A stretch of DNA of 64,000 bases, taken from assembly GCF_035712445.1 (NCBI RefSeq), contig NZ_DASTAT010000140.1:1-64000 (forward strand). The letters are read 5' to 3'. A model generated the notes under the pieces. It was not told where the DNA came from. It made no database searches and saw nothing but the letters and a program-made list of their open reading frames with translations. The position numbers and the translations under genes are program-made. Shown piece by piece: positions 55,250-63,120 of the stretch. Positions within the stretch are counted from its first letter, which is position 1. Each line of letters begins with the position of its first letter. This DNA comes from Oligoflexus sp. GTDB taxonomy: Bacteria > Bdellovibrionota_B > Oligoflexia > Oligoflexales > Oligoflexaceae.

Positions 55250-55948
55250 ATGTCTATCAAATCTGTTATTGCAGTTCTGGCTCTGACGTCCGTATCGACA
55301 CAAGCTTTTGCTGGCGATGAGGAATACATGGAAGTCGCGGCCCCAAACGAATGTTGTCAAACTCCGCTGCCAGGCAGCCTGGGAATGCTCACCGGCTGGG
55401 TTGGTGCAGCTGGTGCTGCTGCGTCGGGTGGTTCGGCAACGTTGAAAGGCGCAGCGCTCAAAGCCGCTGCAAAAAAAGCTGCAGAGCAAAAGTCCAAAGC
55501 TAATGAGAAAAAGGATGAGACCCAGCAGCAGGCAAACGAATTTCAAGAGGTTACGCAAGGAAATCCTGGTGTCCTGCAGACACTTATTCATGAGCTTGGT
55601 TTAACCTGGCGGCAGGCGATGGATACTGGTGTGCGCTATCAGGCCAAAGAGAAAGACTCAAACGGGAATGAAGTTACAATCGAGGAATGCAAGCCCGGTG
55701 GACCTTTGGCTTCTAATGGAATTAAGTGCACACAGCAAAAGATCGAGCTTTTCACAGATCCAACTGACGGAGTCGAACGTTGGGTGTTTACCCTCTCTGT
55801 TGTCGAGGCTCGTTATAATCCAATACATTATGAAGCTGAACCCAGCGGGTATTATGCAGAGGTTGTTGATAAACAGACTCTATCTTTAATCTTCGACACG
55901 ATGGAAGATCTTACTTGGCAATTGCTTCAGGTAGCTGCCGCTCGCTGA
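55250..55948 (+). CDS. Secreted protein of unknown function
   Basis: The ATG at 55250 has GAGAGG 7 bases upstream and starts a signal peptide (SIKSVIAVLALTSVSTQAFA). A CC pair (ECCQTPLPG) follows in the mature part. Next come an Ala/Gly-rich hydrophobic stretch (GWVGAAGAAASGG), a Lys/Ala-rich helix with a Gln-rich coil (KKAAEQKSKANEKKDETQQQ), and a C-terminal domain of about 120 residues with CKPGGPLASNGIKC and a run of beta-strands. Probably periplasmic. It lies 30 bases before a CPBP-family membrane protein, which may process it; that is inferred from adjacency only. Confidence 0.62.
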   Translation: MSIKSVIAVLALTSVSTQAFAGDEEYMEVAAPNECCQTPLPGSLGMLTGWVGAAGAAASGGSATLKGAALKAAAKKAAEQKSKANEKKDETQQQANEFQEVTQGNPGVLQTLIHELGLTWRQAMDTGVRYQAKEKDSNGNEVTIEECKPGGPLASNGIKCTQQKIELFTDPTDGVERWVFTLSVVEARYNPIHYEAEPSGYYAEVVDKQTLSLIFDTMEDLTWQLLQVAAAR

Positions 55949-55978
55949 TTAATGAGGTTCAAGGACGGAGATGATTTA

Positions 55979-56815
55979 ATGCCGCAGATTCTTGTTGTTC
56001 TCGGAATTATTATTTTCGATCTTGCTGTTATGTTGCTGCGGTTCAAGATGAACTGGCTGGGCATAGGCCCGACGTTTTTGAACCTGATGGTTTTGGTGAT
56101 CCTGGCGTTGATTGTTTCAAAGACAGTCATTAAGAGGAAACTAGATTTACGAGCTAGTTTAAGCTTTAGGGGCATGGTTATCACAATCAGTCTGCTCCTC
56201 GGCTCCATGACGTCCAACGTACTTTTGCAGCTGACCCAGAGGCAATTGTTTGGTCACTTTTATACTGGTGATTCTTCAAAAGTCGCATATGAAGAACAGC
56301 ATGGCAGGACCGATGAACTTCTGGGAACACGATTGACACCAGATCAGGCCAATTCCCTTTCGCAAACAAAGCGGGTGGCGCACGAGCTGATGGATGTGAC
56401 GTCAGAGGAAATTATCTTTCGCTGGATTGTCCTGGGTGCTTTACTTTTGACATTTTCGAGGCCACAGGCGGTATTTATTTCCAGCATGTTCTTTGCGGCG
56501 ATACACTTGGTTTTTCCAATTGCGCTTGGGAATTTGGAGTGGGGTCTGATGCGTTTGCTTCCGACATTCGCAATTGGCGTTTACTCGGGCATTGCATTCA
56601 TCTGGTACGGATTGCCGGCTTCGGTGTTCGTACATTTTGTAGGAAACCTGGTCCGTGTATTTGCCTACGATGAATATGACTTTATTGTAGATTGGATCTT
56701 GTGGGGATCGGTGTTTGTCACGTTTGTCGTGCTGCCACCCACTCTGTGGTTGACTCGAAAAAACGCTGCAAAACCGAAATCTTGCCTGGAGCCAGGGTTA
56801 TTCCTGTGTAGGTGA
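55979..56815 (+). CDS. CPBP-family intramembrane metalloprotease
   Basis: The hallmark CPBP (CAAX-protease/bacteriocin-processing) residues are present: EExxxR in TSEEIIFRW (Glu143-144, Arg148), a second-motif His in FFAAIHLVFP (His176) and HxxxN in VFVHFVGNL (His219, Asn223). Hydrophobic segments surround them. In bacteria these proteases process or give immunity to bacteriocins, or act as membrane regulators. The ATG at 55979 has GGAG 8 bases upstream. It lies directly after a secreted protein that is a candidate substrate. Confidence 0.82.
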   Translation: MPQILVVLGIIIFDLAVMLLRFKMNWLGIGPTFLNLMVLVILALIVSKTVIKRKLDLRASLSFRGMVITISLLLGSMTSNVLLQLTQRQLFGHFYTGDSSKVAYEEQHGRTDELLGTRLTPDQANSLSQTKRVAHELMDVTSEEIIFRWIVLGALLLTFSRPQAVFISSMFFAAIHLVFPIALGNLEWGLMRLLPTFAIGVYSGIAFIWYGLPASVFVHFVGNLVRVFAYDEYDFIVDWILWGSVFVTFVVLPPTLWLTRKNAAKPKSCLEPGLFLCR

Positions 56816-57143
56816 GTCTTGCAGACTTTGGTCATGGTTTTGGCCGCCGGAGGCGGCCTCTGTGTAAGTCCTGTCGCGCGTGAGCGCGACCAAGCTAACG
56901 TGCTTGCTTTAAGACTCGTTCATCAGAACGGTAGTTTGCAATAAAAAGTGGCATAGTATCTCAAGGTGGCAATATTAAAACGAAAATCTCGTTTATGGAC
57001 GCATACTGTAGAAATTTGTAAAGAACAAACGTCTGGCAAAGCTATCCGTCTGCCCAGCAACCTTTTTGTCCTATATATGATTGTAAGGTTTGCTTGGCAT
57101 TTTGAAGTTGTCGTCTACGCTATAGTCTAGACCATAGGCCTAG
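56816..57143. other. Gap between the CPBP gene and the mobile module
   Basis: A 328-base stretch without a gene I can support. It begins with two GC-rich hairpins (56842-56890) and becomes AT-rich. Two 8-base palindromes, GTCTAGAC (57125-57132) and TAGGCCTA (57135-57142), stand immediately after the stop of the DUF262 gene. An end of the mobile element may lie here. Confidence 0.5.
56842..56890. repeat. Tandem GC-rich hairpins
   Basis: Two perfect 7-base-pair stems: GGCCGCC/GGCGGCC with a GGA loop (56842-56858), and GTCGCGC/GCGCGAC with a GTGA loop (56873-56890). They stand out in an AT-rich setting 27 bases after the CPBP gene. No T-tract follows either. Could be REP-like, RNA-stabilising or an element-end structure. 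Confidence 0.5.
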
Positions 57144-58943
57144 CTACTTATTCTCCTTTGATTTAAATAGTGCCTCTACGGCCCGCATTTTAGCAAGCCC
57201 TTCAGCCACAACTGTATCGGACCCGACACGAATGTATAGCTTGTCGTTTACTTCAGACGCCTCCTTTTGAGGTGGAATCCAAATACAAATGACCGAATGT
57301 CCTCTGTAATTGATACAGTCTACCGAAGATTGTACGGATGTTTTCAAATGCTCACTCAACTTGGAGTTGTAAATGTGAGAGACTATTTTTTTCTTATATG
57401 CGTCAAGGTCTATGCCCAGTATTTTAGCCTCACGATCAATCCCAACTACAAACCTTTGTCCAACGTTTAATGCGGAAACACTATCAATCTCTTTGATCCT
57501 TTCTTTATCTTTTTCATTGTCAGCGACACCCAAAAATATTGCTCCTTCAGAGTCTGGACCAATGTTTGCGATTGCACAAATGGTATTTACTATCCTGTCC
57601 AGGAGGCCGGTCTCGATAGTTCTTGCCTTGTCTAGAGTGACGATGCCTTGTTTGCATTCAAAAGCGGCAGTCTCTATCTTTGATCGCTTAAGAGCAGTTT
57701 CAAATCTCGTGGCCAATCTAATGCCCAGTTGTGCAGGCAATGATTTTGTTTCTTCGAAGTGATCTCTAATCAAACCTTTGACTGTGTTGATGTTTTTGCG
57801 CCTGCTTTCACTTTTTATTGATCCCCTGGCAATATCCAATCGAGCATGCAAGTTTCTCAATGCACCCCAAATCTTTCCGACATCAATAGGTGACTTCATT
57901 TCCAAAATGCAGAGTTCGAAAAATGCAAGAAAAATCGAATAAAAGTGGGTTTTTACAGGATTTCCGCTAGAGTCTTCTGGATTTACTATTCTTTTTAATG
58001 CATTCGGCGTCGAGTCATAGGATTCAAGGGTTTCGCGAATGATCGAATATGTAGATATGAATCCGTGCTTGAGCGCGTCAACGCCATACGAAATAAGCTG
58101 ACCATTAATTTCGGAGTGTCCTTTTTCATGCGGGTCATAGATGCTATCCAGTGCTGTTCCACTAAATGCAAACGGCTTATTTTCCAGGATCGAAATTACG
58201 ATATCAGCGATCATTTGTTCATCTTCGCTTTCTCGCAACTGGGTCTTTCTAAGAATGCCTTGCTTGCACCAGAAAGAATCTTCCGCCTTTATCGCATTTT
58301 CGGGCAGATCTCCATCTATATCAATACTAATTTCCGGCATCTCGGCCAGCGGGACGTCTTCTGGCGAAGGATCTCCTCGAACCTCTGACGCAATCTCTCG
58401 AACAACTTTCGCGAAAGGTGAAACAACTCCAGCTTGGCGCTTTTCTTGCCTGCTAAGTTGCCTGCCATAGGAGTTGATTCGAGAGAAAATCTCATTAATT
58501 TCCTCTTCGTTGACTCCCGGAAATTCGGTTATGGCTAGCGTATATTCAAGAAAATTTGCGCATGAATCGCGATCCAATAGTTTGTCTTTTTCTTTTACAG
58601 ATTTAAATAGACCTTGATCCGACAGTTGCTTAGCTCTTGATAGCTCGCCGACATCGAAATACTTGCCATTCTTAAGACTAAAACGGTTCTCTATGAAAGA
58701 GAATAGGGCATTCAACCTTTGCATGCCGTCTAGAATCTCGAAGATCCTCTTTTCATCATTTGAGCGCGTCGCGAGTAGGATTAGAGGAATTGGATATCCA
58801 TGAAGTATACTGTCCACAAGCTGTTGCTTTTCTTCTAAGGTCCAAACCAATTTTCTTTGGTATTTTCTATTGACTCGAAAGGAATCTTCTCGAAATTCAC
58901 GATACGCTTCTTGAATACTCATCCCACGTGGCGAAACACTCAT
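57144..58943 (-). CDS. DUF262-AlbA_2 fusion protein (candidate defence protein)
   Basis: The N-terminal part is a DUF262 domain (ParB/Srx-like fold, as in the GmrS half of GmrSD restriction enzymes). It shows YQRKLVWTLEEKQQLVDSIL (about 28-47) and a DGMQRLNALF motif (72 on; DGQQR in most members). A helical middle follows (about 100-410). The last 170 residues are an AlbA_2/Schlafen-type domain (FECKQG near 428, ANIGPDSEGAIFLGVAD, terminal KLYIRVGSDTVVAEG). The ATG at 58943 was chosen for GGAGG 10 bases upstream; an in-frame extension reaches 59003. No DUF1524/HNH nuclease is visible, so AlbA_2 may take the effector role. The recombinase trio lies upstream in the same direction. Confidence 0.72.
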   Translation of the reverse strand: MSVSPRGMSIQEAYREFREDSFRVNRKYQRKLVWTLEEKQQLVDSILHGYPIPLILLATRSNDEKRIFEILDGMQRLNALFSFIENRFSLKNGKYFDVGELSRAKQLSDQGLFKSVKEKDKLLDRDSCANFLEYTLAITEFPGVNEEEINEIFSRINSYGRQLSRQEKRQAGVVSPFAKVVREIASEVRGDPSPEDVPLAEMPEISIDIDGDLPENAIKAEDSFWCKQGILRKTQLRESEDEQMIADIVISILENKPFAFSGTALDSIYDPHEKGHSEINGQLISYGVDALKHGFISTYSIIRETLESYDSTPNALKRIVNPEDSSGNPVKTHFYSIFLAFFELCILEMKSPIDVGKIWGALRNLHARLDIARGSIKSESRRKNINTVKGLIRDHFEETKSLPAQLGIRLATRFETALKRSKIETAAFECKQGIVTLDKARTIETGLLDRIVNTICAIANIGPDSEGAIFLGVADNEKDKERIKEIDSVSALNVGQRFVVGIDREAKILGIDLDAYKKKIVSHIYNSKLSEHLKTSVQSSVDCINYRGHSVICIWIPPQKEASEVNDKLYIRVGSDTVVAEGLAKMRAVEALFKSKENK

Positions 58944-59068
58944 CCGAAATGATCCTCCGACCTCAATGTTTGCAATGCCTGAACAACTATGATGAATACG
59001 CATTGCTTTGTCAAAATCATATCTTCAATTTGCCCTTGAGAATGGACAGTTGCCTCAATTGGGGGTGG

Positions 59069-59545
59069 TCAGCTTCTTCCCGATGAAGGGATTTCCTTGT
59101 CAAATTCACCAATAATCTGTTCCACTTCATTGTCTGAAAGAAGTGTTGCGAGTTCATTAATTGGATTGTCTATATGGCTTAACTGGTATCCTCTTTGCCG
59201 GATATGAAACGCTATTTGTTGCCAACGTTTTTTCCACATCACTTCAAGCTTTTTATATTTTGCAATATCAACTTTAAGTTTCTCAATTTCAAGTTGCAAT
59301 GTTTCGTTGCTTTTAAGTGCTTGTTGGGATGGACCTCGTAAGCCCTTCGATAATGTCTTCTTAGATAAGTCATATGCTGCCTTAATTTCAGGTTTTGCTT
59401 GCAAGGACTGCCTACTGAATCCGAATCGGTCTTCTAACATTTCCCATGTTAGCTTCGGTCCAAACTGCCCGACTGCCCATCGATCGAGGTCCGCGACTAT
59501 AGCTGATACATCCTGTTTGGACATTTTTCTTGACCTCTTATTCAC
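59069..59545 (-). CDS. TnpC-like HTH/coiled-coil protein of the recombinase module
   Basis: A 158-residue protein with an N-terminal HTH-like unit (LTWEMLEDRFGFSRQSLQAKPEI) and a coiled coil (LQLEIEKLKVDIAKYKKLEVMWKKR). This pattern is like the small third protein (TnpC/DUF6262-type) of Tn554-like elements, which aids recombination directionality. The GTG at 59545 has GGAGG 9 bases upstream and overlaps the upstream recombinase by 8 bases; an ATG at 59524 also has a site. Confidence 0.65.
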   Translation of the reverse strand: MNKRSRKMSKQDVSAIVADLDRWAVGQFGPKLTWEMLEDRFGFSRQSLQAKPEIKAAYDLSKKTLSKGLRGPSQQALKSNETLQLEIEKLKVDIAKYKKLEVMWKKRWQQIAFHIRQRGYQLSHIDNPINELATLLSDNEVEQIIGEFDKEIPSSGRS

Positions 59546-61529
59546 TCTTCAAATCCTCCAAAAGCTTATGGGGATCAAAATCTGGTACGTTATTTTCTTT
59601 GAGCTGTTGGGAAAGAACTTTAATTTTCTTCTCGTTGTGTGCCAGCCAATCACTACTTTTTTTCGACTTCTTTTGCTTTGACAAGGCTTCGGCTGTTTCC
59701 CTTGCAATGGCGGTCATAGCATACTGACGTTTCAATTCTTCTACCCGTCCTTGATCTTTCTTGGCCCAGACGTAATCGTTGCAGTCTGCCGAGCATTGAA
59801 GATGCCGTTCACAAGGGGTTTGTGCGAAATTGTGTACGCAGAGGCCTGCTCCGACATCGTGTACCCCATTCACCCGTGCTTTGAGATAGGCTTCCTGAAA
59901 TCCAACTGGGACATGGTTTATCTGTTCGACAAGCTGCCCCCCGATCAAGCCCTTCTTGATGTCTTCCCGCAGCGTAAGCGCCCGCTTTTCACGGCTTGTA
60001 TGCTGGTAGACCTTGGTATCCCGGGGGTTTTTCCGACCGAACCATTCTGTCTGAAGAAGCTCACTGAGGCCGCCTTCGTCCAGTAGCGTGTTTAATGTGT
60101 GCCGAAAGTCGTGGGAGTTAAAATCTGCGTCTATGGTAGAGGAGGCATACTCGCGCGTTAGATCGTCGAAGTATCGTAGGAATGTGGAAACCATTGAGTG
60201 TGTGCACTGTGTGGAAACCCAAGGCTTATCCGCGCCCGTCAATGTGAATCGACCATACTTGACGATGAGAAGATCCTTCAGAAAATATTCTTTTCCATGC
60301 TGGTCGACATGGATAGGAGCTAGGACATTTGGTGGTAAGTCCTTCATGCAGTAGGCGACGATGCCAGCTTTGGTTGTGCCGTACCTTTGCTTCCCTTGCT
60401 GATTAAAGATTTCAATGGCAAAGCCATTCGCTCTAAACCAACCATCTTTGGCAAGTCCCCTTGATGGTACCCCCAATGCTTCGAGCTCTTCCCCTAGCAA
60501 GACCTGGTTGTCAGGCACCTTGTTGAGGAACCTGAGATCTGGTCCCCTTGTCTCCAGTATGAAAGCTGCTGTTTGCCTCGCAGAAGCGCAAAGCTCGTTT
60601 AGCTCGACAAACACTCCTCTCACTATCTCGATCGTCTCAGAGGGCAAGTAGAGGCGCCTGCGTGGGGTAAATGTGTCGCCCTTGGAAACCTTCCGAGGGA
60701 AGTATTCGATATACGATCGACCGTCGTAATCTTGGCCTATCTCCTGAACTGGTAGCAGCGAGATTTCGCTGAATCGCCTGCCTAGACAAGCCAGCAGGCT
60801 CAGGATCAGGACATAGATACGGTATTTATGGTCGGAGGGTACATTTTGATATAGCTGACCGATCACGCGGAACACTGCCGGATCGATAAGCTTATCGCCT
60901 CTCGTCTGTAAGACTTCTGGATCATCAAGGCGCTTGTGATCAAGGCCTCCGGTATTTTCTGGGCGCTTCATCCCTGAATATTTGTAGTCCAGATGTACCT
61001 TGCACAGTTTGTTGGCATCACAATGCGCTGTCAGTTCTCCGATGGCCTTGTGCAAATTATAGGCAACGCCTTCGCTGTAGAGCGCGGAAATCTGCCGGGA
61101 AGCGTGATCAAGATGCTCGGGGACCAGTTGAGCCACGCCACGATTCTGCTTCAGCGCTTCAAAAGCAACGCACGCAACTGCCGTGATGAAATTCCTTTGG
61201 TTTGGGGCTGATTGATGCTTTCGGTGAAAGCGAAGGATGAGCAATGCTTTTGCCAAGTCAGCCCATTCACCCGGGATCGCCTGTCCTCCGAGCTTTGGAG
61301 GGAACTGAAAATTCAAGGAAAGGCTCTGAACGTTTTTTCCGGTCAACTTGGTCAAGCGCCCGTCGTTGATGTTCCAGGTTGGCTGTGCCCACACAATATT
61401 TTCAAACCCAGGTACCTTCAGCAGTTGAGCTTTGGCAATAAGTTCGTCGAGGTTTTTGGCTCTATCATGATCCAATTTGCCGACAAAGGGGATGACCCGA
61501 GCTTTTCTCTGAGAACGCCCATCAGCCAT
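59538..61529 (-). CDS. Large tyrosine recombinase (TnpB-like)
   Basis: The catalytic half shows the first Arg in LACLGRRFSEISLLP (about 251), the HxxR box HDFRHT (473-477) and the nucleophile Tyr in RDTKVYQHTS (508). A long N-terminal part (1-215) gives the 663-residue length of the TnpB class. After the catalytic domain comes a Cys cluster (Cys563, 573, 579, 583; GLCVHNFAQTPCERHLQCSA), probably a zinc-binding element, and then a long charged helix. It overlaps its neighbours on both sides by 8 bases. Confidence 0.85.
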   Translation of the reverse strand: MADGRSQRKARVIPFVGKLDHDRAKNLDELIAKAQLLKVPGFENIVWAQPTWNINDGRLTKLTGKNVQSLSLNFQFPPKLGGQAIPGEWADLAKALLILRFHRKHQSAPNQRNFITAVACVAFEALKQNRGVAQLVPEHLDHASRQISALYSEGVAYNLHKAIGELTAHCDANKLCKVHLDYKYSGMKRPENTGGLDHKRLDDPEVLQTRGDKLIDPAVFRVIGQLYQNVPSDHKYRIYVLILSLLACLGRRFSEISLLPVQEIGQDYDGRSYIEYFPRKVSKGDTFTPRRRLYLPSETIEIVRGVFVELNELCASARQTAAFILETRGPDLRFLNKVPDNQVLLGEELEALGVPSRGLAKDGWFRANGFAIEIFNQQGKQRYGTTKAGIVAYCMKDLPPNVLAPIHVDQHGKEYFLKDLLIVKYGRFTLTGADKPWVSTQCTHSMVSTFLRYFDDLTREYASSTIDADFNSHDFRHTLNTLLDEGGLSELLQTEWFGRKNPRDTKVYQHTSREKRALTLREDIKKGLIGGQLVEQINHVPVGFQEAYLKARVNGVHDVGAGLCVHNFAQTPCERHLQCSADCNDYVWAKKDQGRVEELKRQYAMTAIARETAEALSKQKKSKKSSDWLAHNEKKIKVLSQQLKENNVPDFDPHKLLEDLKSE

Positions 61530-63111
61530 GGGTAACCTCGCGCTTGCATTGTTCAGCGACCTGAGCGACTGCGACGATCACCTGATCCAGCTGAATCCCG
61601 AGTCTCGCATTTTCGTACTTTTCCAACCTGTCTGCACGGCTTGCCAGAAGGCATTCCAAGACATTTTCGTGATCTGCGTGTCGATAAGGCTGAAATTTTG
61701 GGCAGAGGTAGCATGAGAACGGAGGATCGAGGTGGCAAATCGATCTTTCGCCGCAGATACCAATGTCTATATGCTCTTTAGGGTTCAACTCATTCACAAA
61801 GGAGAGGTGCTTATCATTCCTATCGCCGTTTGTCGCCTCTGTGTCCTTATCAATGATCTTGCCCTTGAACAATTGGAGGTACTTGGCAAAACCCTTGGCT
61901 GTGGCTTTGTCCAGATGCTCGACGATCGTTCCAGCAAGTTCGAAATATACCTGAACGTGCTGAGTATCTGTATGATCGAGAATCCTTGCCAGTTCTTTTC
62001 TGCTAATACCCTCAGAAGCCAAGCTAGTGGCCAGAGCGTATCGCAGGCGCCGGGTGTTGATATGCAGAAGTTGGCCGGTTATTGGAGAGACAATCTCGTG
62101 GCGAATGACAAAGTCCTTAATTAGCTGACTTATTTCGCTATTTGTCATGTTGAAAGAGTCACTTGCATGGCCGGCGGCTCGATTTCGAGCCGGCCTGATA
62201 AAGATAGGTCGTTCTATCTCCATCGGGCCGTGAGGCCCTTCCAGAAAGCATTTGATCGACCTATTTGCGGCGATCACATTTTCAACGTGCTTAGCAAACT
62301 GAGGGTCCAAATATTCATCCAGAAGGTCATCGCGTGGATGCAGTTGGCGCTTTTTGATACGGGGCATCCTGATTATATGGCAGGGGCTTTCGGATTCTGG
62401 AGCGATAGTCAAAAGATCAGATTCGCGTAAGTAGGTTAGGTTTGCAGGATTCCGACCCAGAGCAATTGCCAGTGCCAATGCCGCCTTTTGCTGGAGATGT
62501 TCGAGTTCTTGGCTTTTGTCGTCTCTCAGAGCGCTTATTAAGAGCGGAACTTCCAAGGATCTGTGGAGGGGACCTCGGTCTGGATCTTCCATCCTGACAG
62601 CCTCGCCCTTCGGATTCCCAGGAATGACCATGCCGTCAAGTTCCATCGCAAATGCTGGGCAAAAGCCTAGCTCGGCGTAATTTTCCGCGCACCAGATGTA
62701 CCATTGGATGGGCCGATAAAGAGCCCAAAGTCGGTGTTTGGCCCTGGCTTGGAAGATGGATTTTTCGACTAAGGCAATCAAGGGCTCTTTAAGTTGGTCG
62801 CCGTTCAGGCTTTGATTAAGACCGAATTCGTGCTGTATCGCGAAGAATTCCAGTCGAAGGGATTTCATTTCCTGAACTGCGGCGTGGGTTGACGTCGTCT
62901 CGGCCCGGTATATGACCCTACGCTTTGCAGCCCATTTCAGCAGTGGGTTCTCAATGCAGCTGAAATCAATTACGCCGCTCTCATAGGGTAGCGGAAGCCG
63001 CCACCGGTCGCCGCTGATTTCTACTGTAACCCCTTCTCGTGTCATGACTTGCTCCGGGATATCAAGCCATCCATGCTGTTCAACAAGCTGTGCAAATGAG
63101 GCTGCAGCCAT
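61522..63111 (-). CDS. Second tyrosine recombinase, active-site variant
   Basis: A 529-residue recombinase-fold protein. The Arg of the first box is near 220 (ALGRNPANLTYL). The second box is degenerate (NTRRLRYALATSLA in place of HxLRH, 352-365), and the Tyr is in HVQVYFE (389) after ILDHTD. A C-terminal Cys set (453, 459, 467, 470; FSCYLCPKFQPY) again suggests zinc binding. The weakened active site suggests it may act as a structural or accessory partner of the other two. It is 9 bases after the first recombinase and overlaps the third by 8. Confidence 0.8.
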   Translation of the reverse strand: MAAASFAQLVEQHGWLDIPEQVMTREGVTVEISGDRWRLPLPYESGVIDFSCIENPLLKWAAKRRVIYRAETTSTHAAVQEMKSLRLEFFAIQHEFGLNQSLNGDQLKEPLIALVEKSIFQARAKHRLWALYRPIQWYIWCAENYAELGFCPAFAMELDGMVIPGNPKGEAVRMEDPDRGPLHRSLEVPLLISALRDDKSQELEHLQQKAALALAIALGRNPANLTYLRESDLLTIAPESESPCHIIRMPRIKKRQLHPRDDLLDEYLDPQFAKHVENVIAANRSIKCFLEGPHGPMEIERPIFIRPARNRAAGHASDSFNMTNSEISQLIKDFVIRHEIVSPITGQLLHINTRRLRYALATSLASEGISRKELARILDHTDTQHVQVYFELAGTIVEHLDKATAKGFAKYLQLFKGKIIDKDTEATNGDRNDKHLSFVNELNPKEHIDIGICGERSICHLDPPFSCYLCPKFQPYRHADHENVLECLLASRADRLEKYENARLGIQLDQVIVAVAQVAEQCKREVTHG

Positions 63112-63120
63112 ATTGCGATC

